A stretch of DNA of 64,000 bases from Pseudonocardia sp. HH130629-09 (lineage in GTDB: Bacteria; Actinomycetota; Actinomycetes; Mycobacteriales; Pseudonocardiaceae), in contig NZ_CP011868.1 of assembly GCF_001294645.1 (NCBI RefSeq), positions 2,294,001-2,358,000 of the forward strand, read 5' to 3'. Below the pieces are notes generated by a model. It made no database searches. It was not told the origin of the DNA and saw nothing but the letters and a program-made list of their open reading frames with translations. Every line of letters begins with the position of its first letter. The stretch's first letter is position 1. The position numbers and the translations under genes are program-made. Positions 8,939-17,180 of this stretch are shown here, piece by piece.

Positions 8939-9229
8939 ATGCCAGAGGTACGGAAGCGCTACGACCGGGAGTTCCGTGACGGAGCGGTCCGGGTCGTGGA
9001 GGAGACGGGCAAGCCGATCGCCCAGGTCGCCCGTGACCTGGGGGTCAACGAGGGCACGCTGGGCAACTGGGTGGCCCGTGCACGAGAGGCCCGCGAGGAC
9101 ACCGAGGGCCTGTCTCGCGGCGGCGTCGAGGAGCTCAAGCGGCTGCGCGCGGAGAACGCCGAGCTGCGGATGGAGCGTGATGTCCTCAAGCGATCCGTGG
9201 TCCTGTGGGTCAAGGAGGCGACGAAGTGA
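8939..9229 (+). CDS. IS3-family transposase OrfA
   Basis: A 96-residue helix-turn-helix protein of the IS3 OrfA (InsE/HTH_8-like) type: YDREFRDGAVRVV, then IAQVARDLGVNEGTLGNWV, then a leucine-zipper-like helix rich in Glu, Arg and Leu (GVEELKRLRAENAELRMERDVLK) that mediates multimerisation in this family. It binds the element ends and in many IS3 elements is fused to OrfB by -1 frameshifting. TATAAG at 8925-8930 lies eight bases before the ATG, a likely -10 for a leaderless transcript. The TGA overlaps the probable GTG start of orfB. Confidence 0.93.
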   Translation: MPEVRKRYDREFRDGAVRVVEETGKPIAQVARDLGVNEGTLGNWVARAREAREDTEGLSRGGVEELKRLRAENAELRMERDVLKRSVVLWVKEATK

Positions 9230-10134
9230 GCGTGGCCCGTTTCATCGCCGACCAGAGGACCTTCCACCGGGTGCCGCACACGCTGGCCTGCGCCCTGTTG
9301 GGGGTGTCGATCTCCTGGCTGTACAAGTGGCTCGACCGCGCCGCGCGTTCCGACGGTGGTGCCACCGCGACCGAGAAGCGCCGCTGCGCGTTGGACGCCG
9401 CCGTGGCCGTGGCGTTCGACGACGCCCAGCGGCTACACGGCTCACCCCGTCTGCACGCCGACCTGTGTGAGGCCGGATGGCGGGTGTCGGAGAAGACCGT
9501 GGCGGACTCGATGCGCCGCCAGGGCCTGGTCGCCCGCCGGATCAAGCGGCACAACGGGCTGACCCGCCAGGACCGCACGGCGCCGAAGTTCCCGGACCTG
9601 CTTCGTCGGGGTTTCACTGCGGCCGAGCCGAACCGCAGATGGGTCGGGGACATGACCGAGATCCCCACCGCGGCCGGGAAGTTGTATCTGGCCACGGTGA
9701 TCGACCTGTACTCGCGGCGGCTGCTCGGCGCGGCCACGGGGCTGCACCCGAACGCCGAGCTGGCGTGTGCGGCGATCCGGATGGCGGTGGCGGCCCGCGG
9801 CGGGGCGGACCGAATCGCCGGGGTGATCTTCCACACCGACCGCGGGTCGACCTACACCGCGGGCGCGTTCACCGCTCTGTGTCGGCGGCTCGACATCCGT
9901 CAGTCGATGGGCCGGGTCGGGTCGTGTTTCGACAATGCCGCGGCGGAGGCGTTCTTCTCCAGCCTGGAGTGGGAAGTGCTGTCCCGCAACGACTTCGACA
10001 CCATCAGTAGGGCGCGGGCGGCGGTCATCGACTGGTGTTACGGCTTCTACAACCACCGGCGGCGACACAGTGCCGCCGCCGGGCTCTCACCGATCAACTA
10101 CGAGAACGCCGCCCTCACCCGAGACGCGGCATAA
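9226..10134 (+). CDS. IS3-family transposase OrfB (DDE integrase)
   Basis: A 302-residue DDE recombinase with an N-terminal HTH_21 region (RLHGSPRLHADL) and the rve integrase core: the first Asp in WVGDMTEIP, the second in FHTDRGSTYT, and the Glu in FDNAAAEAFFSSLEWE. The frame is open from 9205, but GTG at 9226 is preferred because AAGGAGG at 9212-9218 sits seven bases upstream and the GTG overlaps the orfA stop (GTGA). This arrangement favours translational coupling, although -1 frameshifting (orfB is in the -1 frame) is the usual mode in IS3 and cannot be excluded. Confidence 0.92.
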   Translation: MSVARFIADQRTFHRVPHTLACALLGVSISWLYKWLDRAARSDGGATATEKRRCALDAAVAVAFDDAQRLHGSPRLHADLCEAGWRVSEKTVADSMRRQGLVARRIKRHNGLTRQDRTAPKFPDLLRRGFTAAEPNRRWVGDMTEIPTAAGKLYLATVIDLYSRRLLGAATGLHPNAELACAAIRMAVAARGGADRIAGVIFHTDRGSTYTAGAFTALCRRLDIRQSMGRVGSCFDNAAAEAFFSSLEWEVLSRNDFDTISRARAAVIDWCYGFYNHRRRHSAAAGLSPINYENAALTRDAA

Positions 10135-10163
10135 GAACCCTCCACGATCTCGGGGGAACCGCA

Positions 10164-10191
10164 CAATGGTCCTCGGTCACGGTGGCTCCTC
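10164..10191 (-). other. Displaced start region of the methyltransferase gene
   Basis: Read on the minus strand, this flank of the IS3 element contains GAGGAG (10191-10186), a five-base gap, GTG (10180-10178) and codons for Thr-Glu-Asp-His plus the first bases of Trp, ending at the CAA duplication. Joined to the sequence left of the element it restores the methyltransferase N-terminus in frame. It is thus the orphaned ribosome site and start codon of the gene at 8277-8906. The same frame is open further upstream to an ATG at 10327, so a longer original protein is possible but less likely. Confidence 0.85.
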
Positions 10192-10357
10192 GGGTGGGTG
10201 CAGAAGATGGAGTGGGTGTGCGGGGTGCAGCGGTGCCGGTGGTGAGCCCGTGCGGGTCGCCGCCGACCAGCGCGGCGACCCGGCGCTCGGAGGCGGCACC
10301 GAACGGGTCCGTGGGGGAGGGAGTCATGGCACCAGCGTGCGCGCCGCGACGCGGAAC

Positions 10358-10387
10358 TGGCAAAGCTCGTTGCTGAAGTGGCAAGCT
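10358..10387 (+). promoter_or_regulatory. Probable promoter and autoregulatory repeats of the XRE-cupin gene
   Basis: TGGCAA occurs at 10358-10363 and again at 10379-10384, exactly 21 bases (two helical turns) apart. The first copy occupies a -35 position and the second overlaps CAAGCT (10382-10387), which lies six bases before the GTG at 10394 as a leaderless -10. An inverted TTGC lies between them at 10370-10373. The arrangement suits binding by the regulator encoded immediately downstream. Inference from spacing only. Confidence 0.45.
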
Positions 10388-10393
10388 GCCGGG

Positions 10394-11002
10394 GTGGACG
10401 AGGCGATCGCGGACACCCTGGCAGGCGTCGGCCCCCGGCTGGCCGGGCTGCGCACCGCGCACGGCATGACCCTGGCCGACCTGTCGGAGGCCACCGGCAT
10501 CTCGGTGAGCACGCTGTCCCGGCTCGAGTCCGGCGGGCGCCGCCCGACCCTGGAGCTGCTGCTGCCGATCGCGGCCGCCCACCAGGTGCCGCTCGACGAG
10601 CTCGTCGCGGCCCCACCGGTCGGCGACCCGAGGGTTCGGCTGCGGCCGCGCCGGGCCAACGGGATGACCGTCGTGCCGCTGACCGAGCGGCCCGGTGGGC
10701 TGCAGGCGTTCAAGATGGTCATCCCGTTCCGCGGCGACGAGCCCGACCCGCGGGTGCACGAGGGCTACGAGTGGCTCTACGTCCTCGACGGCAGGCTGCG
10801 CCTGGTCCTCGGCGGGCACGACGTCGTGCTCGGCCCGGGGGAGGCCGCCGAGTTCGACACCCACGTCCCGCACTGCTTCGGCTCGGCCGACCGCGACCGC
10901 GACCGCGCCGTCGAGCTGCTCAGCCTGTTCGGGCCGCAGGGCGAGAAGATCCACACCCGCGCGGCGCCCCGCGACCGCCGTCTCGGCAGTACCGGCGACT
11001 GA
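10394..11002 (+). CDS. XRE-family regulator with cupin domain
   Basis: A 202-residue two-domain regulator. An N-terminal XRE helix-turn-helix (LRTAHGMTLADLSEATGISVSTLSRLESG, about residues 17-45) is followed by a cupin fold (about residues 105-180) with HEGYEWLYVLDGRLRLVLGG, LGPGEAAEFDTHVPHCFG. Such proteins control single adjacent operons and sense small molecules through the cupin. Before the IS3 insertion it was divergent from the methyltransferase gene with about 210 bases between the two starts, so that enzyme was probably its target; the element now separates them. The GTG start is supported by a -10-like hexamer six bases upstream. Confidence 0.88.
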   Translation: MDEAIADTLAGVGPRLAGLRTAHGMTLADLSEATGISVSTLSRLESGGRRPTLELLLPIAAAHQVPLDELVAAPPVGDPRVRLRPRRANGMTVVPLTERPGGLQAFKMVIPFRGDEPDPRVHEGYEWLYVLDGRLRLVLGGHDVVLGPGEAAEFDTHVPHCFGSADRDRDRAVELLSLFGPQGEKIHTRAAPRDRRLGSTGD

Positions 11003-11024
11003 GCCCCACCCGAGGAGAACGGCC

Positions 11025-12374
11025 TCACTCGAAGAACGTGGGCACGTCCACCGGGCCGCCCGCCTCGGCGAACTCCGCCGCGACCGCCTCACGCAGCGCC
11101 GCGTCGTGCAGCAGGTCGGCCACCACCGTCGCCAGCCCGGCGGCTCCGTCGAGGACCGCGCGGTCCCCGGCCGCGCCCGCCGCGGCCTCGGCGAACCCGG
11201 TGGTGTGCAGCGCGGTGCCCGGCTCGGCGATCGCGATCATCGGGTGGATCGAGGGCACCCGCAGCGAGACGTTGCCCAGGTCGGTCGACCCGGTCTCGGA
11301 CTCCGGCACTACCCCGCGCGGGTACACCGTGCGCCCCCGCCCGGCCTGGGCCACCGCCCAGCGCGCGGCGAGGGTCCGGTTGTGCCGGATCGGCAGGTAC
11401 GGCGGGCGCGGGTCCCAGTCCAGGGTGTGACCGCAGCCGGTCATCGCCGCCGCCGCGACCACGATCGCCTCCACCCGGGCGGTCAGGTCCCGCAGCGTCT
11501 CCGGGTGCTGCGAGCGCAGGTAGTAGCGCGCCGCGGCCCGCTCCGGGACGACGTTGGGTGCCTGCCCGCCGTCGACGACGACGCCGTGCACCCGGTCCCC
11601 GTCGGGGATGTGCTGGCGCAGCATCGCGATCCCCTGGTACCCCATCACGACGGCGTCCAGGGCGTTGCAGCCGCGGTGCGGCTGGGCCGAGGCGTGCGCG
11701 GCCACCCCGTGGTAGGTCGCCTCGAGCTGCCGGCGCCCCAGGAACGGGTGGTCGGCGATGTCGTGGGCGAACGGGTGCAGCATCACCGCGGCGTCGACGC
11801 CGTCGAAGGCGCCGTCGCGGGCCATCGTCTCCTTCCCGCCGCCGCCCTCCTCGGCCGGCGTCCCGAGCAGCACCACGGTGCCGCCCACCGGGTGCGCCGC
11901 GAGCACCCGCGCGAGCGCCAGGAACGCCCCCACCGCGGCCGCGCAGATCACGTTGTGCCCGCAGGCGTGCCCGATGCCGGGCAGCGCGTCGTACTCGGCG
12001 AGCACCGCGACCGTCGGGCCCTCCCCGGAGCCGAGGGTCGCCCGCAGCGCCGTGTCCAGTCCGTGCACGCCGACGGCCGCGTCGATCCCGTGCCCGGCCA
12101 GCAGCGCGGCCACCGCGGCGACGGAGCGGTGCTCGGAGAACGCGGTCTCGGGGTGGGCGTGCAGGTCGTGCGACAGCGCCAGCAGCTCGTCCCGCGGCCC
12201 GTCGACCGCGGACGCCACCGCCTCGCGCACCGCGGCCGGGGCGCCGTCGTACGGGGAGGTGATCGGCTCGGCCGCCGCCGCGCGCACCGCGGTCTCCCGG
12301 GCCACCGCCTCGTCGTACGCCGACGACGGCGGGACCGGCAGGCAGTGGTCGTCGTCCTGGTCGTGGCGGGTCAC
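11025..12374 (-). CDS. M20-family amidohydrolase/peptidase
   Basis: A 449-residue member of the M20 metallopeptidase family (AbgB/HipO-like amidohydrolases). Metal and active-site segments are visible: [35 protein letters not shown], and the dimerisation domain beginning [22 protein letters not shown]. Members hydrolyse N-acyl or aminobenzoyl-amino acids; the substrate cannot be told from sequence. It overlaps the preceding exonuclease gene in a GTGA motif (start GTG 12374-12372 inside the upstream TGA), so translation is probably coupled. It converges on the XRE gene with 22 bases between stops. Confidence 0.9.
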   Translation of the reverse strand: MTRHDQDDDHCLPVPPSSAYDEAVARETAVRAAAAEPITSPYDGAPAAVREAVASAVDGPRDELLALSHDLHAHPETAFSEHRSVAAVAALLAGHGIDAAVGVHGLDTALRATLGSGEGPTVAVLAEYDALPGIGHACGHNVICAAAVGAFLALARVLAAHPVGGTVVLLGTPAEEGGGGKETMARDGAFDGVDAAVMLHPFAHDIADHPFLGRRQLEATYHGVAAHASAQPHRGCNALDAVVMGYQGIAMLRQHIPDGDRVHGVVVDGGQAPNVVPERAAARYYLRSQHPETLRDLTARVEAIVVAAAAMTGCGHTLDWDPRPPYLPIRHNRTLAARWAVAQAGRGRTVYPRGVVPESETGSTDLGNVSLRVPSIHPMIAIAEPGTALHTTGFAEAAAGAAGDRAVLDGAAGLATVVADLLHDAALREAVAAEFAEAGGPVDVPTFFE

Positions 12375-13336
12375 GACGCTGCCGCCGCGTCGAGGGCCTT
12401 GCGCAGCCGCCCCACCGAGGACTCCAGACCCCACCGCACCGCCAGCTCGTCGAGCCGGTCCGGGTCGGCGAACGCCACCGGGAGCGCGTCGTCGCGGCTG
12501 AGGTCCACCTCGGCGTCGGTCCGCACCCGCACCACCGGCTCGACGACGTCGAGGTAGTCCCGCGCCGCCGCCAGCTTCGCCCGCGGCCCGGCGCCGATCC
12601 GGGGGTCGCCGTCGCCGACGGCGGCCAGCAGCTCCGCCCACGAGCCGAACCGGCCCACGAGCGTCGCCGCGGTCTTCGCGCCGACCCCGGGCACGCCGGG
12701 GAGCCCATCGGAGGGGTCCCCGCGCAGCATCGCCATCTCCGCGTAGGCGGCACCCGCCCGCTCCCGGGGCACCCCGAACTTCGCCGCGACGTCGTCCGGG
12801 CCCAGGTTCTCGGCCTTGTTCAGCCCGCGGCCGATGTAGAGCAACCGCACCGGCGGGGCGTCGCGCACGATCTGCATGAGGTCCCGGTCCCCGGACACCC
12901 CCAGCACCGGGTCGACGGCCTCGCGGTGGGCCAGGGTCCCGATCACGTCGTCGGCCTCGCAGCCCGCGGCCCCGCCGGTCGCGATCCCGGCCGCCGCCAG
13001 AACCTCCATGATCAGCGGCACCTGCGGGGCGAGCGTGTCCGGCACCTCCTCGGGCACCCCGGCCGGGACCTCGTCCCCGGCCCGGCCCGCCTCCACCCGG
13101 TGCGCCTTGTACGACGGCAGCGCCGCCACCCGGAACGCCGGCCGCCAGTCCAGGTCCAGGCAGGCCACCAGCCGCGCCGGGCGGTGCTCGGTGACCAGCC
13201 GCGCGATCATGTCGGTGAACCCGCGGACCGCGTTCACCGGCGTCCCGTCCGGTGCGGTGACGCTCTCCGGGACGCCGAAATAGGCGCGGAAGTACATGCT
13301 CGCGGAGTCCAGCAGCATCAGCGGGCGCTCACTCAT
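12371..13336 (-). CDS. 5'-3' exonuclease (PolI N-terminal domain-like)
   Basis: A 321-residue stand-alone 5' nuclease related to the N-terminal domain of DNA polymerase I. Metal-ligand segments are [13 protein letters not shown] at the start, [22 protein letters not shown] and [12 protein letters not shown], followed by the helix-hairpin-helix [21 protein letters not shown]. Actinobacteria often carry such a protein in addition to polA; it removes RNA primers or flaps. The ATG at 13336 is preceded by CAGACT (13348-13343) with a six-base gap, consistent with a leaderless promoter, and there is no ribosome site. Confidence 0.9.
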   Translation of the reverse strand: MSERPLMLLDSASMYFRAYFGVPESVTAPDGTPVNAVRGFTDMIARLVTEHRPARLVACLDLDWRPAFRVAALPSYKAHRVEAGRAGDEVPAGVPEEVPDTLAPQVPLIMEVLAAAGIATGGAAGCEADDVIGTLAHREAVDPVLGVSGDRDLMQIVRDAPPVRLLYIGRGLNKAENLGPDDVAAKFGVPRERAGAAYAEMAMLRGDPSDGLPGVPGVGAKTAATLVGRFGSWAELLAAVGDGDPRIGAGPRAKLAAARDYLDVVEPVVRVRTDAEVDLSRDDALPVAFADPDRLDELAVRWGLESSVGRLRKALDAAAAS

Positions 13337-13406
13337 GCCGAGAGTCTGGCACCGTCGCCGTACCCGGGTGGGCGGCGGACCCGTCCGGACCGTGCAGAAT
13401 GTGCTC

Positions 13407-14261
13407 GTGGAGAACAGCGGAACCACTACGAGCAGCGGACCTGCGGCGGCCGCCGCGGGAGACGAGGACTGGAGCGCCGAGCGCGCCCTCTTCGTGGCCG
13501 CCGAGCAGCGCGGCGGGCCCGCCGAGGTCGCCCTCGCCGAGACCGGTCCGCTCGCCCGCGAGTTCACCGCCCTCACCACCGCCCTGCTCGCCTCCGGCTC
13601 GGTCGCCGACGTCCTCGCCCGGATCGTCGCGGCGGTCCGCCGGGTCGTGCCCGGCGCGGACATGGTCAGCGTCACCCTCCGCGACGAGGACGGCCGCTTC
13701 CACACCCCCGTCGAGACCGACCCCGCCGCCTCCTCGATCGACGAGGCCCAGTACGCCAGTGGCCTCGGACCCTGTGTCGAGGCCGCGCGTGCGGACGGCC
13801 CCGCGCTGGCCTTCTCCGACGACCTCACCGCCGAGACCCGCTGGACCGACTTCGCCCGTGCCGCCGTCGGGCACGGCTACCACTCGGTGCTGGCGGTCTC
13901 GCTCATCCCCAACGCCGAGCCGCCGCGGCTGCCCGGCGCGCTCAACGTCTACGCCACCGAGCGGCACGCGTTCACCCCGGAGGACCGCGACCGCCTCATG
14001 CTGCTCGCCACGCACGCGTCGCTGGCCCTGGCCACCTGCGTCGCCGTGTCCAGCTCCGCGCTCCAGGAGACCCAGCTGCGCCAGGCCATCGTCTCGCGCG
14101 ACGTGATCGGCCAGGCCAAGGGCATCCTGATGGCGCGCCGCGGACTCACCACCGACGAGGCCTTCGACGTGCTCCGCCGCACGTCCCAGGACTTGAACGT
14201 CAAGCTCGTCGAGCTCGCCGGGACCGTCACCGCGCACCCCACCGCGCTCGACACCGACTGA
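13407..14261 (+). CDS. GAF and ANTAR domain RNA-binding regulator
   Basis: A 284-residue cytoplasmic sensor. Residues about 45-195 form a GAF domain ([40 protein letters not shown]... to [11 protein letters not shown]), and residues about 210-265 form an ANTAR domain ([38 protein letters not shown]). ANTAR proteins bind paired RNA hairpins and prevent transcription termination; many actinobacteria carry several GAF-ANTAR copies. The ligand is unknown. GTG at 13407 was preferred to GTG 13401 because CAGAAT (13395-13400) ends six bases upstream of it, a leaderless -10 spacing. The gene is divergent from the exonuclease. Confidence 0.9.
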   Translation: MENSGTTTSSGPAAAAAGDEDWSAERALFVAAEQRGGPAEVALAETGPLAREFTALTTALLASGSVADVLARIVAAVRRVVPGADMVSVTLRDEDGRFHTPVETDPAASSIDEAQYASGLGPCVEAARADGPALAFSDDLTAETRWTDFARAAVGHGYHSVLAVSLIPNAEPPRLPGALNVYATERHAFTPEDRDRLMLLATHASLALATCVAVSSSALQETQLRQAIVSRDVIGQAKGILMARRGLTTDEAFDVLRRTSQDLNVKLVELAGTVTAHPTALDTD

Positions 14262-14390
14262 CCCGCCGACCGGCTCTGCAGGCGTCCGGTCACGCAGCGC
14301 GTCCGGCCGCGCTCCGGCCGCCGCCCGGCCCACGCCGCGGTGCTCCGGGTGGCGGTCGTGTACTCCCCGTGCCCGCCTACGCTCACGGTC

Positions 14391-15518
14391 ATGACCAATG
14401 CCGTCCCCACCGAGCTGTTCGCCGACCGGCTGCGCCGTGCCGGTGGGCACGCCGCCGAGCAGGGCTCCGACGTGCTGTTCCTGACCCCGGGAACCGACCT
14501 GCGCTACCTGACCGGGTTCGACGGGTCCTCGCACGAGCGCCTCACCTGTCTGATCGTCCCGGCCGCCGGGCACCGGGCGCCGCCCGCGCTCGTCGTCCCG
14601 TCGCTGGAGGCGCCGGGGTTCGCGGGTGTGCCGCTGGAGGCCCTCGGCATCGACCTGGTCACCTGGACCGACGGGGAGGACCCGTACCTGCTGGTCAGCG
14701 ACCTCGCCGGCGGCCCCACCCGGATGTCGGTCGACGACGACATGCCCGCCCGCCACGTCCTCGGCCTGCGTCACGCGTTCCCCGACGTCCCGCAGTACCT
14801 CGGCGGCACCGTGCTGCGCGAGCTGCGCATGCGCAAGGACCCGGCCGAGATCGACCGCCTGCGCGAGGCAGGCGCCGCCATCGACCGGGTGCACCGTCGG
14901 ATGGGCGAGTTCCTGCGCCCCGGCCGCACCGAGGCCGAGGTCGGCGCGGACATCTCCGCCGCGATCGTCGCCGAGGGCCACACCGAGGCCGCGTTCGTCA
15001 TCGTCGGCTCCGGCCCCAACGGCGCCAGCCCACACCACGACGTCTCCGACCGCGTGATCGAGGCCGGCGACGTCGTCGTCATCGACATCGGTGGTCCGCT
15101 CCCCGGCGGCTACAACTCCGACTGCACCCGCACCTACGCCGTCGGCGGCGAGCCCGGCGCGGAGGTCAAGGAGACCTACGCGGTGCTGCAGGAGGCCCAG
15201 GAGCGCGCCGTCGCCGCCGTCCGGCCCGGCGCCACCGCGGCCGACATCGACCGGGCCGCCCGCGAACACATCGCCGCCGCCGGGCACGGTGAGCACTTCA
15301 TCCACCGCACCGGGCACGGCATCGGGCTCGACGTGCACGAGGAGCCCTACATCGTCGACGGCAACGACCTCGTCCTCGCCGAGGGCATGACCTTCTCCGT
15401 CGAGCCCGGCATCTACCAGCCCGGCAGGTGGGGCGCCCGGATCGAGGACATCGTCGTCGTCACCGCCGACGGCGTGGAGCGGCTCAACACCACCGCCCGC
15501 GACCTCGTCGTTCTGTAG
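14391..15518 (+). CDS. Xaa-Pro aminopeptidase/dipeptidase, M24 family
   Basis: A 375-residue M24 metallopeptidase. The N-terminal creatinase-like domain (to about residue 135) precedes the pita-bread catalytic domain with the five metal ligands: Asp in VVVIDIGGP, Asp in NSDCTRTY, His in HRTGHGIGLDVHEEP, Glu in FSVEPGIY and Glu in GARIEDIVVV. It should remove N-terminal residues next to proline. TACGCT at 14378-14383 ends seven bases before the ATG and no ribosome site is present, so the message is probably leaderless. Confidence 0.93.
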   Translation: MTNAVPTELFADRLRRAGGHAAEQGSDVLFLTPGTDLRYLTGFDGSSHERLTCLIVPAAGHRAPPALVVPSLEAPGFAGVPLEALGIDLVTWTDGEDPYLLVSDLAGGPTRMSVDDDMPARHVLGLRHAFPDVPQYLGGTVLRELRMRKDPAEIDRLREAGAAIDRVHRRMGEFLRPGRTEAEVGADISAAIVAEGHTEAAFVIVGSGPNGASPHHDVSDRVIEAGDVVVIDIGGPLPGGYNSDCTRTYAVGGEPGAEVKETYAVLQEAQERAVAAVRPGATAADIDRAAREHIAAAGHGEHFIHRTGHGIGLDVHEEPYIVDGNDLVLAEGMTFSVEPGIYQPGRWGARIEDIVVVTADGVERLNTTARDLVVL

Positions 15519-15637
15519 CGCCGTCCTGCGGGGTCTCCGGGTGCGTTCGGGGTCACCGTCGGGGTGTTCCCCGAGCGCGCCGGGGCCCGGTGGTGCCAAG
15601 GTGGGGGAGGTCCGATCCGCACCACCAAGGAGCACCC

Positions 15638-15838
15638 GTGAACATGCCCGTGTCCCAGCGCCTCGTCCGTCCTCGCAACGGGAAGGTGATCGCCGGGGTG
15701 TGCGCCGGGCTGGGCGACCGCTTCGGGCTGGGCCGCAACACCGTGCGGTTCCTGTTCGTGTTGTCCTGCCTGCTGCCCGGCCCGCAGTTCGTCATCTACC
15801 TCGCGCTCTGGCTGATCATGCCGAAGAGCACGGTCTGA
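15638..15838 (+). CDS. PspC-domain small membrane protein
   Basis: A 66-residue protein consisting of a PspC domain: LVRPRNGKVIAGVCAGLGDRFGLGRNTVRFLFVLSCLL, then a hydrophobic stretch ending LALWLIMPKS. PspC-domain proteins are membrane-bound parts of envelope-stress responses; isolated short forms are frequent in actinobacteria. AAGGAG at 15627-15632 stands five bases from GTG 15638; an ATG at 15644 is an alternative giving two residues less. It lies 119 bases after the M24 gene and is followed by a hairpin. Confidence 0.88.
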   Translation: MNMPVSQRLVRPRNGKVIAGVCAGLGDRFGLGRNTVRFLFVLSCLLPGPQFVIYLALWLIMPKSTV

Positions 15839-15885
15839 CCAGCGCCGATCGAGGGCTGACCGAGCTCTGACCGAGCGCTGTGAGC

Positions 15886-15919
15886 GCCGTCGCGGGACCC
15901 GGTGTGGACCCGCGACGGC
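15886..15919 (+). terminator. Hairpin terminator after the PspC gene
   Basis: Perfect 11-bp stem GCCGTCGCGGG (15886-15896) and its complement (15909-15919) with a 12-base loop, 48 bases after the PspC stop. There is no U-tract, as is usual in high-GC actinobacteria. It lies in the 305-base gap 15839-16143, in which I see no gene; the frame of the next gene is open through part of it but without a credible start. Confidence 0.55.
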
Positions 15920-16143
15920 GGCCCTGCCATCATCTCCCGCGTGATCGACCCGACGACCGCCACCGCCGCCGCGCGCCCCGTGCGTGTCGCCGCGTGTCGC
16001 TGTCGTCGGGGTCCGTCCCCGCGCGGCTGACACCGCCGTCCCGGCTCACCGTCCGTGGACCGCTCCCGCCGCCCGGGTACCGACCCGCTCCGGACCGACG
16101 TCCGTACCGGCCATCCCGGCCCCGCACGCGAAGCGATCACCAG

Positions 16144-16950
16144 GTGCACACCCTCTCCGGCCAGACCGTCCTGGCCCTCCACGCCCACCCCGACGACGAG
16201 TCGATCTTCACCGGCCTGACCCTGCGCCGGCTCGCCGACGCCGGCGCCCGCGTCGTGCTCGTCATGGCCACCGGCGGTGACCTCGGTGGCTCCCGGCTCC
16301 CGCTGGAGCCCGGCGAGACCGTCCCCGACCGCCGCCGCCGCGAGCTCGCCGACGCCGCAGCGCTGCTCGGCGTGCACCGGCTGGTGCTGCTCGGGCACCG
16401 CGACTCCGGCCTGCCCGGTGGCGAGGGTCTGCGCCACCCGCAGGCCCTCGCCGGTGCCGACCCGGTCGCGCTCGGCCGCGCCGTCGCCGAGATCGTCGAC
16501 GCCGAGGGCGCCGGCACCGTCCTGCACGACGACGACGCCGGCATCTACGGCCACCCCGACCACCGCGCCGCACACGCCGCGGGCGCCATCGCCTGCTCGC
16601 TCACCGGCGCCCACGGCTACCGGATGACCGTCGACCGCGAGCACCTGGCGCTGGCCGCGCGCGACCGGCACCTCGTCCACGGCGCCGCGCACGCCGCGGG
16701 CGTCGGCTACGGCCGGGTCACCGCCGAGATCACCGTCGCCGTCGGGGGCGGGCGTGCCGAGCTCGCCGCCAAGCGCGCCGCGATGCTCGCCCACGCCAGC
16801 CAGATCGCCCCCGAATCGGTCGACGAGGAGAGCTTCGCCGCCACCTACGGCTACGAGTGGTTCCTCGCCGGGGAGAACACCGGCGGCCGGGTCGGCGGCG
16901 GTGTCCTGGAGGCGCTGGGCAACGCCCACTTGCTCTCCGGGACGCGCTGA
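16144..16950 (+). CDS. PIG-L/LmbE-family deacetylase (MshB/Mca-like)
   Basis: A 268-residue zinc deacetylase. The signature AHPDDE (residues 14-19, in VLALHAHPDDESIFTG) supplies two zinc ligands and the catalytic base; the second histidine motif is GIYGHPDHRAAHAAG. The family includes MshB and Mca of mycothiol metabolism, which is expected in this lineage, but the protein could also act on another N-acetyl-sugar. The open frame runs upstream to 15880, but the GTG at 16144 starts just before the conserved first strand and was chosen for that reason. Nearest neighbours are not mycothiol genes. Confidence 0.85.
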   Translation: MHTLSGQTVLALHAHPDDESIFTGLTLRRLADAGARVVLVMATGGDLGGSRLPLEPGETVPDRRRRELADAAALLGVHRLVLLGHRDSGLPGGEGLRHPQALAGADPVALGRAVAEIVDAEGAGTVLHDDDAGIYGHPDHRAAHAAGAIACSLTGAHGYRMTVDREHLALAARDRHLVHGAAHAAGVGYGRVTAEITVAVGGGRAELAAKRAAMLAHASQIAPESVDEESFAATYGYEWFLAGENTGGRVGGGVLEALGNAHLLSGTR

Positions 16951-17180
16951 CCGCCGTCCCCGTCCCCGTCCCTGCCCCGGCACCGACCGGGCCCGGGGCC
17001 GGGTGCGATCCCCTGTCCGGTTCCGTGGCAGAAGCCACCGCGTCGGGCGATCGCACCGCTCCACTACGCTGTCCGCACGACCGCGCTCGGCCACAGCACG
17101 ACGAGCGGTGACCGAACAGGTGCGGTCCGTACGGGTAGGGTCGTCCGGTCGACACCGATCGGGCGGGGGAGAGGACGAGC

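Larger units (their letters stand above)
8893..10163 (+). mobile_element. Complete IS3-family insertion sequence, 1271 bp
   Basis: The element is bounded by imperfect 23-bp inverted repeats. The left end begins TGCGGTTCCCCC at 8893-8904; the right end, read inwards on the other strand, begins with the same 12 bases at 10163-10152, and the next 11 positions agree at eight. The termini are TG...CA. The flanking trinucleotide CAA occurs at 8890-8892 and again at 10164-10166, a 3-bp target duplication as expected for the family. Inside are orfA and orfB in two frames. The intact ends, duplication and open frames indicate a recent, possibly active insertion. Confidence 0.93.

Noticed and set aside
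9205..9225. Start of IS3 orfB at 9205
   Set aside because: The GTG at 9226 has AAGGAGG at the right distance; the upstream codons are only the overlap available for a possible frameshift.
10181..10327. A longer original methyltransferase starting at the minus-strand ATG 10327-10325
   Set aside because: The GTG at 10180 has GAGGAG five bases ahead and fits the usual length; the extension is Pro/Thr-rich and lies in what should be the divergent promoter region. Not fully excluded.
15880..16143. N-terminal extension of the PIG-L deacetylase
   Set aside because: Arg/Pro-rich shadow composition and a terminator hairpin inside; the conserved domain begins at the GTG 16144.
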